Part shown: positions 35,205 to 44,122 of the stretch, piece by piece | How positions within the stretch are numbered: the first letter of the stretch is position 1 | Layout: each line of letters opens with the position of its first letter | Assembly: GCA_044508495.1 (NCBI GenBank) | Contig: JBIQHP010000001.1 | Coordinates: 1-64,000, forward strand | DNA length: 64,000 bases | Reading direction: 5' to 3' | From: Terrimesophilobacter sp044508495 | GTDB taxonomy: Bacteria > Actinomycetota > Actinomycetes > Actinomycetales > Microbacteriaceae | Notes under the pieces: model-generated | Told to the model about the DNA's origin: nothing | Seen by the model: only the letters and a program-made list of their open reading frames with translations | The model's database searches: none | Position numbers and translations under genes: made by a program

Positions 35205-35777
35205 ATGACCGGCACCCTCTGGGCGGGCGCGCTGCTCATCGCGGGCGCGGTGGTGTTCCTCGTGGGCGCCGCGATCGGCGTGCCCCGGATCTTCCTGGTG
35301 ACCGATCCGCAGGAGCGGCTCCGGATGCTGACCGCCCGTCTCGGCTTGTGGCGCAGTGCGCAACCGCTCTACGGTCTCGGGGCGATCCTCTCCGCGGCCG
35401 GCGTCGGGGTGCTCGCCGCCGTGGCCGAGGCCCCCGGTGCCCGGGTCGTGCTCTGGGGGAGCTGCGCCGTCATGACCCTCGGAGCCCTCGCCTGGTGCCG
35501 GTCGCTGTTCCTGCGCGGTACGCGCGTCGCCGACTTCGCCGCCGGCAGCCTGCCCGGCTGGCCCTTCACGACCTACGCGCTCTCGACGATCGGCGGTCTT
35601 CTCCTTCTCGGTGCTGGGCTCTTCGGCGCGGGTCTCCCGGCGTGGCTCGGCTGGTGCGATCTCGCCGCCACGCTCGCCTTCCTCGTGGGCTTCCTGTGGG
35701 CGAAGGACATTCCGCCCTTCTTGTTCTATCTGCTGCTCGGGGTCGTCGGCGTCGTCCTGGTCGTGCGACCGGTCTAG
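35205..35777 (+). CDS. Polytopic membrane protein, unknown function
   Basis: The protein has 190 residues with about six hydrophobic helices, the first at residues 4-27 (TLWAGALLIAGAVVFLVGAA), ending PPFLFYLLLGVVGVVLVVRPV. There is a strong ribosome site GGAGGAG and a near-consensus promoter. No family recognised. It converges with a four-base overlap on the App1-type gene. Confidence 0.7.
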   Translation: MTGTLWAGALLIAGAVVFLVGAAIGVPRIFLVTDPQERLRMLTARLGLWRSAQPLYGLGAILSAAGVGVLAAVAEAPGARVVLWGSCAVMTLGALAWCRSLFLRGTRVADFAAGSLPGWPFTTYALSTIGGLLLLGAGLFGAGLPAWLGWCDLAATLAFLVGFLWAKDIPPFLFYLLLGVVGVVLVVRPV

Positions 35778-36817
35778 AGCAGCCCGTGGCGGGCGAACTC
35801 GTCGGCCAGGCCAGCGCCATCCGGGGCGTAGACCCAGATCGCGTCGTCCTCGTCGTGCCGCCCGGCCTTCGCCCGCCCGCCCGCGAGCACCGCCTCGCCT
35901 CCGGAGAGCTGCCGGATCGCGATCGCGGCGATCCGGTCGGGGTGAGCGGCCGCGAAGGAGCCGTAGAGGTCCTCGTCGTGCTGCCCGTCGTCGCCCACGA
36001 GGATCCATCTGAGATGGGGGAACTCCTCGACGAGCCTCAGAAGGCTCTCCTCCTTGTGGGCGCGGCCGCTGCGGAACCAGCGGTCGTGCGTCGGCCCCCA
36101 GTCGGTGAGCAGGAGGGGGCCGGGCGGGTAGAGGTGACGGGAGAGGAAGCGGGTCAGAGTGGGCGCGACGTTCCACGCGCCGGTCGAGAGGTAGACGACG
36201 GGGGAGCCCGGATGATCCCGCACGAGCTTCTCGAACAGCACGGCCATCCCGGCGACCGGGGTCCGCGCGTGCTCGTCCAGCACGAAGGTGTTCCAGGCCG
36301 CGAGGAGCGGTCGCGGCAGGGCGGTGACCATGACGGTGTCGTCGACATCGGAGACGAGCCCGATCGTCGCCTCGGGATCGACGACGAAGATCGGCGCCTC
36401 GACCGGGGCCGACTCCTCCGTGCGCAGCGTGATCGTATGCCAGCCCGGGGAGAGCACGACCTCGAGGCGCTCGTCGACCACTCCGCCGCGATCGGCGGTC
36501 ACCGGATGCTCGACCCCGTCGACGCCGATGAGCACCGTGATGTCGCCCACCGGAACGCTCGTGAAGCTGCGCCAGCCGCGGATCTTGCGATACCGGATGT
36601 CGTCGATCGCCTCCGGCCTCGCGAGCAGCACGCGCGAGAGCACCCGGATCCACTGCGTCGACCCGTAGCCGGTGTACGGCATGACGACGGGGGTGAGCCC
36701 GCGCCTGCGCGCTCGCCTCTCGCGGAACCGGTGGAAGCGGTCCTCGAGCCTCGCGGGCAGCCTGAGCGCGGGTGGTCCGATGCCCTCGGCATCGGGAGTC
36801 GTCGCGGGCACGCTCAT
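35774..36817 (-). CDS. App1-like (DUF2183) phosphatase
   Basis: The protein has 347 residues from the ATG at 36817. IGLVSDVDDTVMVT near residue 172 is the DxDxT motif of the HAD-like catalytic domain of App1/DUF2183 proteins; VYLSTGAWNVAPTL and WILVGDDGQHDEDLYGSFA are the other conserved blocks. The N-terminal ~150 residues form a beta-rich domain usual in bacterial members. Yeast App1 is a phosphatidate phosphatase; the bacterial substrate is not known. Confidence 0.88.
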   Translation of the reverse strand: MSVPATTPDAEGIGPPALRLPARLEDRFHRFRERRARRRGLTPVVMPYTGYGSTQWIRVLSRVLLARPEAIDDIRYRKIRGWRSFTSVPVGDITVLIGVDGVEHPVTADRGGVVDERLEVVLSPGWHTITLRTEESAPVEAPIFVVDPEATIGLVSDVDDTVMVTALPRPLLAAWNTFVLDEHARTPVAGMAVLFEKLVRDHPGSPVVYLSTGAWNVAPTLTRFLSRHLYPPGPLLLTDWGPTHDRWFRSGRAHKEESLLRLVEEFPHLRWILVGDDGQHDEDLYGSFAAAHPDRIAAIAIRQLSGGEAVLAGGRAKAGRHDEDDAIWVYAPDGAGLADEFARHGLL

Positions 36818-36996
36818 CGTGCCAGTCTTCCACGGCTCGCGCCCCTCACTGCACCGGACCCTTCCTGAGAAAGCTCCCAGCATCCGTCCGGTCGACGAAA
36901 TTTCCCGCGCCCCCGAACCGGGGGCACGCTACAATTTCCTCAGCATCCAGACGATGGCCCCCAGCACCCCCGCTGGCGAACGAGACGGAGAGAGCA

Positions 36997-37632
36997 GTGT
37001 CGGGACCGACCGCACTTCTACGCAATGAACCCGTGCAGGCGCGGAGCACCGCACGGCTGGCGAGCCTCCTCGACGCCGCGGCGGCGGCGATCGACCACGT
37101 GGGATTCGAGCGCCTGACGACCGCCATGGTCGCCGAGCGCGCCGGCGCCTCGATCGGCACGGTCTACCGCTACTTCCCCGATCGCATCTCCGTGCTGCAG
37201 AGCGTCGCGGCACGAGCGATCGAGCGCTTCTCCGATCGCGCGCGCACGACGCTGACGAGCCGCGAGCTTCCCACCTGGTGGGATGCCATCGAGGCGCTCA
37301 TCGACGAGGGCGTCGACGCCTTCGCGCACGAGCCGGCGTTCGCCGCCCTGCGCTTCGGCGACGTGCTCGACCTCCGGCCGAGGGAGAGCAGCAGCACCGG
37401 AAGCAGCCAGGTCTCGGTCGTGGTCGCCTCGGTGCTCTCCTCGCGCTACGGCTTCAGCGACGACGCCGATCTCGCCTTCCGTCTCGAGGTCACCTTCAGC
37501 CTCGTCGACTCCCTTCTCGCCCGCGCCTTCGCCTTCGACGCCCGCGGGGACAAGCAGTACATCCAGGAGGCCAAGCGCGTCGCGCGCAGCTATCTCGTGG
37601 GCGTGTACGGGGAGCCGACGCCGGCGCGCTGA
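36997..37632 (+). CDS. TetR-family transcriptional regulator
   Basis: The protein has 211 residues from the GTG at 36997 with GGAG six bases before it. The N-terminal helix-turn-helix reads VGFERLTTAMVAERAGASIGTVYRYFPDRISVL, characteristic of TetR repressors; the C-terminal ligand domain is generic. It is upstream of and co-oriented with the osmoprotectant transporter (131 bp gap), so it might regulate that operon, but this is only positional. An open frame upstream is not convincing coding sequence. Confidence 0.85.
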   Translation: MSGPTALLRNEPVQARSTARLASLLDAAAAAIDHVGFERLTTAMVAERAGASIGTVYRYFPDRISVLQSVAARAIERFSDRARTTLTSRELPTWWDAIEALIDEGVDAFAHEPAFAALRFGDVLDLRPRESSSTGSSQVSVVVASVLSSRYGFSDDADLAFRLEVTFSLVDSLLARAFAFDARGDKQYIQEAKRVARSYLVGVYGEPTPAR

Positions 37633-37763
37633 GCCCTCGGATCGTTCGCCGGCGGTCGTCCGGTGTTGTCTCGTTGCTGAAAATCGGCTCCGTGGGAATG
37701 TCAGTGGCACTCTTTAGTGTTTGACTGGTCTGACGGCCACTCGAGGAGAAGAGCCACTAGCGA

Positions 37764-38669
37764 ATGATCGAGTTCCAGTCCGTGACCAAGCGGTTCCCCG
37801 ACGGGACCCGGGCCGTCGTCGACTTCGATCTCGTCATCCCCTCGCGCAAGACGACGGTGCTGGTCGGCTCCTCGGGCTGCGGCAAGACGACGCTCCTGCG
37901 CATGATCAACCGGATGGTCGACCCGACGAGCGGCTCCATCGAGATCGACGGCGAGGGCATCGCACGGCTCGAGCCGGTCGCCCTCCGGCGCCGGATCGGC
38001 TACGTCATGCAGAACTCCGGACTGCTCCCGCATCGGAAGGTCATCGACAACGTCGCGACCGTCCCGATGCTCGAGGGGGTTCCGCGCCGGGTCGCGCACG
38101 CGCAGGCCCTCGAGCTGCTCGACACCGTGGGACTCGACCGCTCTCTCGCGAACCGCTACCCCAGCCAGCTCTCCGGGGGCCAGCAGCAGCGGGTCGGCGT
38201 CGCGAGGGGGCTTGCGATGGACCCCAACATCCTGCTCATGGACGAGCCCTTCGGCGCCGTCGACCCCATCGTGAGGGCGGACCTCCAGCAGGAGCTCATC
38301 CGGCTCCAGCGCGAGCTCGACAAGACCGTCGTCTTCGTCACCCACGACATCGACGAGGCCTTCCTGCTCGGCGACCAGGTCATCATCCTGCAGGTCGGCG
38401 CGCACATCGCCCAGCAGGGGCATCCGAAGGACATCCTCGCCGCCCCGGCGAGCGAGTTCGTCGCCGACTTCATCGGCGCCGGGCGCGGCAAGCGCCGCCT
38501 CGCGGTCGACGCGTCGCGGCCCGCAGCAGGCGACGACTACCTCCTCGTCGACGGAGCCGGCTACGCAGCCGGAGTCATCGAGGCCCCGGGCGGGGTTCTC
38601 GCGAGCATGGGCACGGGCCCCAAGTCGCGCAGCGTCTCGAACAAGACCGATCAGGCGGGCGATGCCTGA
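37764..38669 (+). CDS. Glycine betaine/osmoprotectant ABC transporter, ATP-binding protein
   Basis: The protein has 301 residues. Walker A GSSGCGKTT (35-43), signature LSGGQQQRVGVARGLA, Walker B ILLMDEPFGAVDP and the switch His in VFVTHDIDEAFL are all present. Similarity is to the OpuCA/ProV class, but without the paired CBS domains those often have at the C-terminus. It energises uptake through the two permeases that follow. Its stop overlaps the next ATG by one base. Confidence 0.88.
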   Translation: MIEFQSVTKRFPDGTRAVVDFDLVIPSRKTTVLVGSSGCGKTTLLRMINRMVDPTSGSIEIDGEGIARLEPVALRRRIGYVMQNSGLLPHRKVIDNVATVPMLEGVPRRVAHAQALELLDTVGLDRSLANRYPSQLSGGQQQRVGVARGLAMDPNILLMDEPFGAVDPIVRADLQQELIRLQRELDKTVVFVTHDIDEAFLLGDQVIILQVGAHIAQQGHPKDILAAPASEFVADFIGAGRGKRRLAVDASRPAAGDDYLLVDGAGYAAGVIEAPGGVLASMGTGPKSRSVSNKTDQAGDA

Positions 38670-39352
38670 TGCAGTGGCTCTGGGAAAACCGTGATCTGGT
38701 CCTCGGACTCACGCTCGACCATGTGAGACTGAGCGCACTTCCGATCATCATCGGTTTCCTGGCCTCCCTTCCCCTCGGCTGGCTCGCGAGCCGTCATCGC
38801 GTGGCCCGATCGATCCTGCTCACGCTCGGCGGCATCCTGTTCACGATTCCGTCGCTCGCGCTGTTCGTCGCGCTGCCGGTCATCCTGGGCACGCGGATCC
38901 TCGACGAGAGGAACGTCATCGTCGCCCTGGCGGTCTACGCGGTCGCGATCATGATCCGCGGCGCCGCGGATGCCTTCGCCTCCGTCCCGACCTCGGCCCT
39001 CGAGTCCGCCACGGCCGTCGGCTACTCGTCCTTCAGCAGGTTCTGGTCCGTCGAGCTCCCGCTCGCCGGACCCGTGCTCCTGGCGAACCTCAGGGTCGTC
39101 TCGGTGACGACGGTCAGTCTCCTGAGCGTCGCCGCGCTCATCGGCAAGGGGGGCCTCGGCTACCTGTTCCTCAACGGCTACCAGCGGGACTTCCCGACCG
39201 AGGTGGCCATCGGCATCGTCTTCATCATGCTCATCGCTCTCGTCTTCGATCTCGTTCTCGTGATCCTCGGACGCCTTCTGCTTCCCTGGGCGCACAGTCT
39301 GTTCCCCCGATTCCGGGGCCGCCCCCTCGCTGACATCGCGGCCGCGTCATGA
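38669..39352 (+). CDS. Osmoprotectant ABC transporter permease 1
   Basis: The protein has 227 residues with about six helices. It carries the binding-protein-dependent permease loop (EAA-type) in SALESATAVGYSSFSRFWSVELPLAGP. It partners the second permease, whose ATG overlaps this stop by four bases, forming the OpuCB/OpuCD-type heterodimeric channel for betaine, choline or similar solutes. Confidence 0.88.
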   Translation: MQWLWENRDLVLGLTLDHVRLSALPIIIGFLASLPLGWLASRHRVARSILLTLGGILFTIPSLALFVALPVILGTRILDERNVIVALAVYAVAIMIRGAADAFASVPTSALESATAVGYSSFSRFWSVELPLAGPVLLANLRVVSVTTVSLLSVAALIGKGGLGYLFLNGYQRDFPTEVAIGIVFIMLIALVFDLVLVILGRLLLPWAHSLFPRFRGRPLADIAAAS

Positions 39353-40092
39353 ACTTCTTCGCGGACGCCATCGCCTGGATCCTCGACCCGGCGCACTTCG
39401 CCATGGCCAACGGGATCGGGCCGCGCACGGTCGACCATCTCTTCTACACCGGGGTGACGATGCTCGTCGCCGTCGGCATCGCCGTTCCCCTCGGGCTCCT
39501 CATCGGGCACACCGGCAAGGGCAGGAATCTCGTGATCGTCACGACGAGCGCCGTCAGGGCGCTCCCGACGCTCGGTTTCCTCCTGTTCATCATCCTGTTC
39601 GCCGGGCTGGGCCTCTGGCCCTTCGTGCTCGTCATGGTCGTGCTCGCCGTCCCGCCCCTGCTCGCGGGGGTCTACTCCGGGCTCGAAGGCGTCGACCGCG
39701 GAACGATCGACGCCGCACGGGCGGTCGGGATGTCGGAGTGGCAGATCCTCACCAGGGTCGAGATCCCGCTGGCCCTCCCGCTCATCCTCGGCGGCATCCG
39801 CTCGGCGACGCTCCAGGTCATCGCGACCGCGACGATCGCCGGCTACGTCGGGCTCACCGGGCTCGGTCGATTCCTCATCGAGGGGCTCGCCCGGCGCGAC
39901 TACACCATCGCGATCGTGGGGGCCATCCTCGTCGCCGCACTCGCCATCGCGGTCGACGGGCTGCTCGCCCTCATCCAGAGACTTGTCGTTCCGCGCGGGG
40001 TGTCCCGTGGGATGGCACGCACCACCAGCACCAGGCCGAGGCGGTCCAGACGACTGCCGGCCATGACTGTGGCACCCATCAAGGAAGGATAG
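39349..40092 (+). CDS. Osmoprotectant ABC transporter permease 2
   Basis: The protein has 247 residues. It has the permease loop in GTIDAARAVGMSEWQILTRVEIPLALPLILGG and five to six hydrophobic helices. A basic C-terminal tail follows residue 215. It overlaps permease 1 (ATGA) and is six bases from the binding-protein gene, so all four genes form one transcription unit. Confidence 0.88.
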   Translation: MNFFADAIAWILDPAHFAMANGIGPRTVDHLFYTGVTMLVAVGIAVPLGLLIGHTGKGRNLVIVTTSAVRALPTLGFLLFIILFAGLGLWPFVLVMVVLAVPPLLAGVYSGLEGVDRGTIDAARAVGMSEWQILTRVEIPLALPLILGGIRSATLQVIATATIAGYVGLTGLGRFLIEGLARRDYTIAIVGAILVAALAIAVDGLLALIQRLVVPRGVSRGMARTTSTRPRRSRRLPAMTVAPIKEG

Positions 40093-40098
40093 AGAGAA

Positions 40099-41028
40099 AT
40101 GCATGCACCCAAGAGAAAGCCAGTCCTGGCAGGTCTCCTTGCGATCGGGCTCACGGCGAGCCTCGCGGCCTGCGGCAGCGGGAGCCCGCTCGGAGGGGAC
40201 GACGGGGAGACGTCGCTCGGCACGATCACCGTCGGCTCCCAGGGCTTCGCGGAGAGTGACATCCTCGCTCAGCTCTACGGCCAGGCGCTCGAGGCCAACG
40301 GGTTCACGGTGGACTACGCCCCGGGCATCGGCTCGCGCGAGACGTTCATCCCCGCCCTCCAGGACGGCTCGATCGATCTCATCCCCGACTACGCGGGCAA
40401 TCTGCTGTACGGGGCCGATCCCAAGGCGACGGCCTCGTCGACGGCCGACGTCATGGCCGCGCTGCCGGCCGCTCTCGCGCCGCTCGACCTCGTGGTCTCG
40501 ACGGCCGCCCAGGCCGAGGACGCCGATGCGCTCGTCGTCACGAAGGAGTTCGCCGAGGCCAACAACCTCGTGACGATCGCCGATCTCGCGCCCATCGCCT
40601 CGACCATCACGATCGGCGCGAACACCGAGTTCGAGGGACGCTCCTACGGGCGCGCCGGGCTCGAGTCGGTCTATGGCGTGACCGGGTGGACGTTCAAGGC
40701 GATCGACGACTACGGCGGGCCGGGAACGCTCAGCGATCTGCTCAGCGGGGCCATCCAAGTCGCCGACATCTACACGACGACCCCGTCGATCAAGCAGAAC
40801 GGCCTTGTCGTGCTCGAGGACCCGCAGCACCTCATCGCGGCGCAGAACATCGTCCCGCTCTTCAACAAGAGCGCCTACTCCGTACAGGCCGCGAACGTCG
40901 TCGACCGGGTCTCCAACAAGCTCACGACCGAGGAGCTCATGGCCCTCAACGAGATCAGCGCGGGCGACTCGAAGCCCTCACCGCAGCAGGTCGCGAAGGA
41001 CTGGCTCACGAAGATGGGTCTGCTGTAG
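40099..41028 (+). CDS. Osmoprotectant ABC transporter substrate-binding lipoprotein
   Basis: The protein has 309 residues. The signal peptide ends with lipobox SLAAC (Cys at residue 25). The OpuAC-like domain starts ITVGSQGFAESDILAQLYGQ, with GIGSRETFIPALQDGSIDLIPDYAGNLL marking the ProX/OpuCC group that binds glycine betaine or carnitine. It captures the solute outside the membrane for the two permeases. Confidence 0.9.
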   Translation: MHAPKRKPVLAGLLAIGLTASLAACGSGSPLGGDDGETSLGTITVGSQGFAESDILAQLYGQALEANGFTVDYAPGIGSRETFIPALQDGSIDLIPDYAGNLLYGADPKATASSTADVMAALPAALAPLDLVVSTAAQAEDADALVVTKEFAEANNLVTIADLAPIASTITIGANTEFEGRSYGRAGLESVYGVTGWTFKAIDDYGGPGTLSDLLSGAIQVADIYTTTPSIKQNGLVVLEDPQHLIAAQNIVPLFNKSAYSVQAANVVDRVSNKLTTEELMALNEISAGDSKPSPQQVAKDWLTKMGLL

Positions 41029-41039
41029 AGCGGAGCGGA

Positions 41040-41717
41040 TTAGGGAAGGTCCTCCCGGGTGTTGGCATCGCCGTCACCCGGGAGTTCCATGTGGCGGCGC
41101 TGACTGCGCTCGAGGAGCTTCTTGACGAGGAAGACCACGAGCACGAACGCGAGGATGATGGCGACGAAGAGGTAACCCGCGTAGTGCAGCCTCCCGGCCA
41201 GCTCGCGGTAGGTGCCGGCAGCGGCCCAGCCGACGCCGGCGTAGGCGATCGCCCAGATGACGCACGCGGGAAGGGTCCAGGCGATGAACTTGCGGTACCG
41301 CATCGTGCTCATGCCCACGGTGAGCGGGATGAGGGAGTGCAGCACGGGGAGGAAGCGGGAGACGAAGACCGCGATGCCGCCCCGGCGGTCGAGGTAGTTC
41401 TCGGCCCGCATCCAGTTCTCGTAGCCGACGCGCTGTCCGAGCCGGCTGCCGCGGATTTTCGGGCCGAAGAACCGGCCGAGCGCGAAGCCGATGCTCTCCC
41501 CGCCGAGTGCGCCCGCGATGACGATGAGCACGAGGGAGAGGTATTCGACCCAGTTCGACACGCCCGTGCTCGCGACGATCACGATGGTGTCGCCGGGGAC
41601 CACGAGACCGATGAGCACGGAGGTCTCCAGCAGGATCCCGAGTCCCGCGATGAGCGTGCGGGCGACCGGATCGACGTTCTGGACGAGGTCGAGCAGCCAG
41701 CCGAGCACCTCGTTCAT
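41040..41717 (-). CDS. DedA-family membrane protein
   Basis: The protein has 225 residues. The SNARE-associated (VTT) domain shows LLETSVLIGLVVPGDTIVIVAS, GGESIGFALGRFFG and the conserved basic motif FVSRFLPVLHSLIPLTVGMSTM. DedA proteins are undecaprenyl-phosphate or phospholipid translocases needed for envelope integrity. Its ATG overlaps the stop of the pabC-type gene by four bases, so the two are probably co-transcribed. Confidence 0.9.
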   Translation of the reverse strand: MNEVLGWLLDLVQNVDPVARTLIAGLGILLETSVLIGLVVPGDTIVIVASTGVSNWVEYLSLVLIVIAGALGGESIGFALGRFFGPKIRGSRLGQRVGYENWMRAENYLDRRGGIAVFVSRFLPVLHSLIPLTVGMSTMRYRKFIAWTLPACVIWAIAYAGVGWAAAGTYRELAGRLHYAGYLFVAIILAFVLVVFLVKKLLERSQRRHMELPGDGDANTREDLP

Positions 41718-42541
41718 GCGACGACCGCCCGCATCGGCTTCCGCAGGGCCTCACGGCGGCTGCGCCACAGTGCGAGCCGGCCGGGCGACTCCGCGAGCTC
41801 CGGCCCGCCGACCCAGGCCGTCACGATCCGGATGCCGTGGAGCGCGTTGAGCGCCCACACCTCGGTCCCGTCGAGCTCGGCAGGCGTCACCGGCTCGCGA
41901 TGGGTCTCGACACCCAGCGCAGCGGCGAGCCCGAACAGGCTGCGCGCGGTCACGCTGTCGACGCGATCGAACTCGGGCCATTCCGGCCCCTCGGGCGGCG
42001 CGACGAGGATGTCGCCTCGCCACCACACGATCGAGGTCGTGCCGCCTTCGACGACGAAGCCGTCCGGGGTGAGGAGGACGCCCTCGTCGGCCCCGCTCTC
42101 CTGCGCGACGGCGCGCACGCGCATCATCGCCGCGAGGTCGGGGCCTTTGATCTTCGGGAACCGGCGCGGGTCGGCCCCGCGATGGGTCGCGAGCGCGATC
42201 GAGGCCGTGGACTCCGGCGCGGTGCGCTCGCGATAGACGAGTGAGGCGACGCCGCCCTTCGACCGCAGCTCGACGCGGGGGAACCAGTCGCCCTCGGTCG
42301 GGATCGCGTCGAGCGCGGCGTTCCAGAACGACTCGAGTCCGGCATCCGCGAACCCGTCGAGCGCGCTGCCGCGCTCGGTTGCCGCGGCGAGGAAGCGGTC
42401 GCGGTGGAGCCCGAGGGCGAAGGCCGAGCCCTCGGTCACGAGCCACGAGTCGGCTGCCTCGACGACCCACTCCGCCGGATCGCAGTAGTCGACGGGAACG
42501 AGCGCGCCGCCGCTCCAGCGGAAGAGGGCGGCGGAACTCAT
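41714..42541 (-). CDS. pabC: Aminodeoxychorismate lyase-like PLP enzyme (class IV aminotransferase)
   Basis: The protein has 275 residues from the ATG at 42541. Class IV features: FPKIKGPDLAAMM (catalytic Lys), GADEGVLLTPDGFVVEGGTTSIVWW (PLP phosphate site) and SVTARSLF. Divergence from the aminodeoxychorismate synthase gene, with only 11 bp between the starts, supports the assignment to 4-aminobenzoate synthesis for folate. A branched-chain or D-amino acid aminotransferase role cannot be excluded on sequence alone. Confidence 0.82.
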   Translation of the reverse strand: MSSAALFRWSGGALVPVDYCDPAEWVVEAADSWLVTEGSAFALGLHRDRFLAAATERGSALDGFADAGLESFWNAALDAIPTEGDWFPRVELRSKGGVASLVYRERTAPESTASIALATHRGADPRRFPKIKGPDLAAMMRVRAVAQESGADEGVLLTPDGFVVEGGTTSIVWWRGDILVAPPEGPEWPEFDRVDSVTARSLFGLAAALGVETHREPVTPAELDGTEVWALNALHGIRIVTAWVGGPELAESPGRLALWRSRREALRKPMRAVVA

Positions 42542-42553
42542 AGAGTTAGGGTA
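42541..42553. promoter_or_regulatory. Overlapping divergent promoters for pabC and pabB, probably leaderless
   Basis: Only 11 bases separate the two ATG codons. On the plus strand TAGAGT (42541-42546) would start a transcript at or next to the pabB ATG at 42553. On the minus strand TACCCT (42548-42553) would do the same for the pabC ATG. Neither gene has room for a Shine-Dalgarno sequence, so both are predicted to be translated from leaderless mRNAs. Confidence 0.6.
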
Positions 42554-44037
42554 TGCGCCGGCGCGTGATCGCGACACCTCGGAGCGGGTGGGTCGATCCC
42601 GCCGTCGCGTTCTCGGCGCTGTGCCGTGGAGAGGGTCCGGCGTTCTGGCTGGACTCCGGCGTCGATGCCACCGAAGGGTGGAGCTATCTGGGCGTCGCCT
42701 CGCGCACCGTCGTGGCCTCGGTGCCCGACGACGCGGTGACCGAGTGGCCTTCCGGAGCGCGGTCGCGAACGACGATCCTCGAGTTCCTGCGCGCGGAGCA
42801 GGCGGCGGGGCTGGCGGAGGGCGGGGTGCCGGGCGACTGGGACCGGGGCGACTGGGACCCGGATGCCGCGGCCGGCCCCTTCCGGCTCGGCTGGGTCGGG
42901 TGGCTCGGCTACGAGCTGCATGCGCAGACGATGGGAACCGGCCTCGGGCGCGTCTCGCGCCATCCGGATGCCGCCCTCATGCTCGTGGACCGCGCCCTCG
43001 CCTTCGACCACGCCGCGCGCACCGTCACGCTCCTCGCGCTCGAGGACACCGGCGCGGCCGACACCGGTACCGGCGCCGCCGGCACCGACGACACCCGCGC
43101 CGCCGAGCTCGCCGGCTGGCGCGACGCCGTCGATCGACTCCTCTCCCTACCGTTCGTGCGCGACTCTGGTCGTTCCGACGGGGCTCGTTCCGACGAGAAT
43201 CGCGCACAAACGGTGGAGTGGAGATACTCGGACACCGAGTATCTCGCGATGATCGAGTCCTGCAAGGGCTCGATCGCCGCGGGCGACGCGTACCAGCTGT
43301 GCCTCACGACCGAGGCGCGGGTCGAGACGCATCCGGATCCCGTCGACACCTACCTCGCCCTGCGGGAGCTGAGCCCGAGCCACCACGGCGGGTTCGTCCG
43401 CATCGGCGGGGTGAGCCTCCTGAGCTCCTCGCCCGAGCAGTTCCTCTCGGTCGATCCCGACCGCGTCGTCGAATCGAGGCCCATCAAGGGGACCCGCCGG
43501 CGCGGCGCGACATCCGCGGAGGACGCCGCGCTGCGCGAGGAGCTCCTGGCGAGCGACAAGGAACGCGCCGAGAACCTCATGATCGTCGACCTCATGCGCA
43601 ATGACGTGGGGCGCATCAGCGTCGTCGGCAGCGTCACGGTTCCCGGGCTGCTCGAGGTCGAGACCTACGCCCAGGTGCACCAGCTCGTGAGCACGGTGCG
43701 CGGCACCCTCGCCGAGGGGCTCGATCCGGTGGATGCCGTGCCCGCCTGCTTCCCCGCCGGCTCGATGACGGGAGCCCCCAAGCGCGCCGCGATCCTCATC
43801 CTCGACGAGCTCGAGCGGCGTGCACGGGGGATCTACTCCGGCGCGTTCGGCTATTTCGGGCTGGACGGACGGATCGACCTCGCCATGGTCATCCGGAGCA
43901 TCGTCCTCGACCCCGGCGGCGCGACGATCGGCGCCGGCGGCGGGATCACCGCCCTGTCGGTTCCGGGGGAGGAGCTCGAGGAGGTCCGGATCAAGGCTGC
44001 GGCGCTGTTGCGGGTGCTGGGCGCCGAGGTTCGCTAA
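42553..44037 (+). CDS. pabB: Aminodeoxychorismate synthase component I
   Basis: The protein has 494 residues. The chorismate-binding domain (from about residue 235) carries SRPIKGTRRRG, LMIVDLMRNDVGRIS, PAGSMTGAPKRAAILILDELE and GIYSGAFGYFGLDGRIDLAMVIRSI, with the Lys (PIKGT) typical of PabB. It makes 4-amino-4-deoxychorismate from chorismate and ammonia supplied by a glutaminase not in the window. The related anthranilate synthase is the alternative, but pairing with a pabC-type gene favours PabB. Confidence 0.88.
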   Translation: MRRRVIATPRSGWVDPAVAFSALCRGEGPAFWLDSGVDATEGWSYLGVASRTVVASVPDDAVTEWPSGARSRTTILEFLRAEQAAGLAEGGVPGDWDRGDWDPDAAAGPFRLGWVGWLGYELHAQTMGTGLGRVSRHPDAALMLVDRALAFDHAARTVTLLALEDTGAADTGTGAAGTDDTRAAELAGWRDAVDRLLSLPFVRDSGRSDGARSDENRAQTVEWRYSDTEYLAMIESCKGSIAAGDAYQLCLTTEARVETHPDPVDTYLALRELSPSHHGGFVRIGGVSLLSSSPEQFLSVDPDRVVESRPIKGTRRRGATSAEDAALREELLASDKERAENLMIVDLMRNDVGRISVVGSVTVPGLLEVETYAQVHQLVSTVRGTLAEGLDPVDAVPACFPAGSMTGAPKRAAILILDELERRARGIYSGAFGYFGLDGRIDLAMVIRSIVLDPGGATIGAGGGITALSVPGEELEEVRIKAAALLRVLGAEVR

Positions 44038-44122
44038 TCTGGTAGCTCGGGTCGCGGCGTGACTCACGCGCCGATCATCGATGGCGATCGCCCGCACCAC
44101 CTCCGCACGAAGAGAGACTGCC

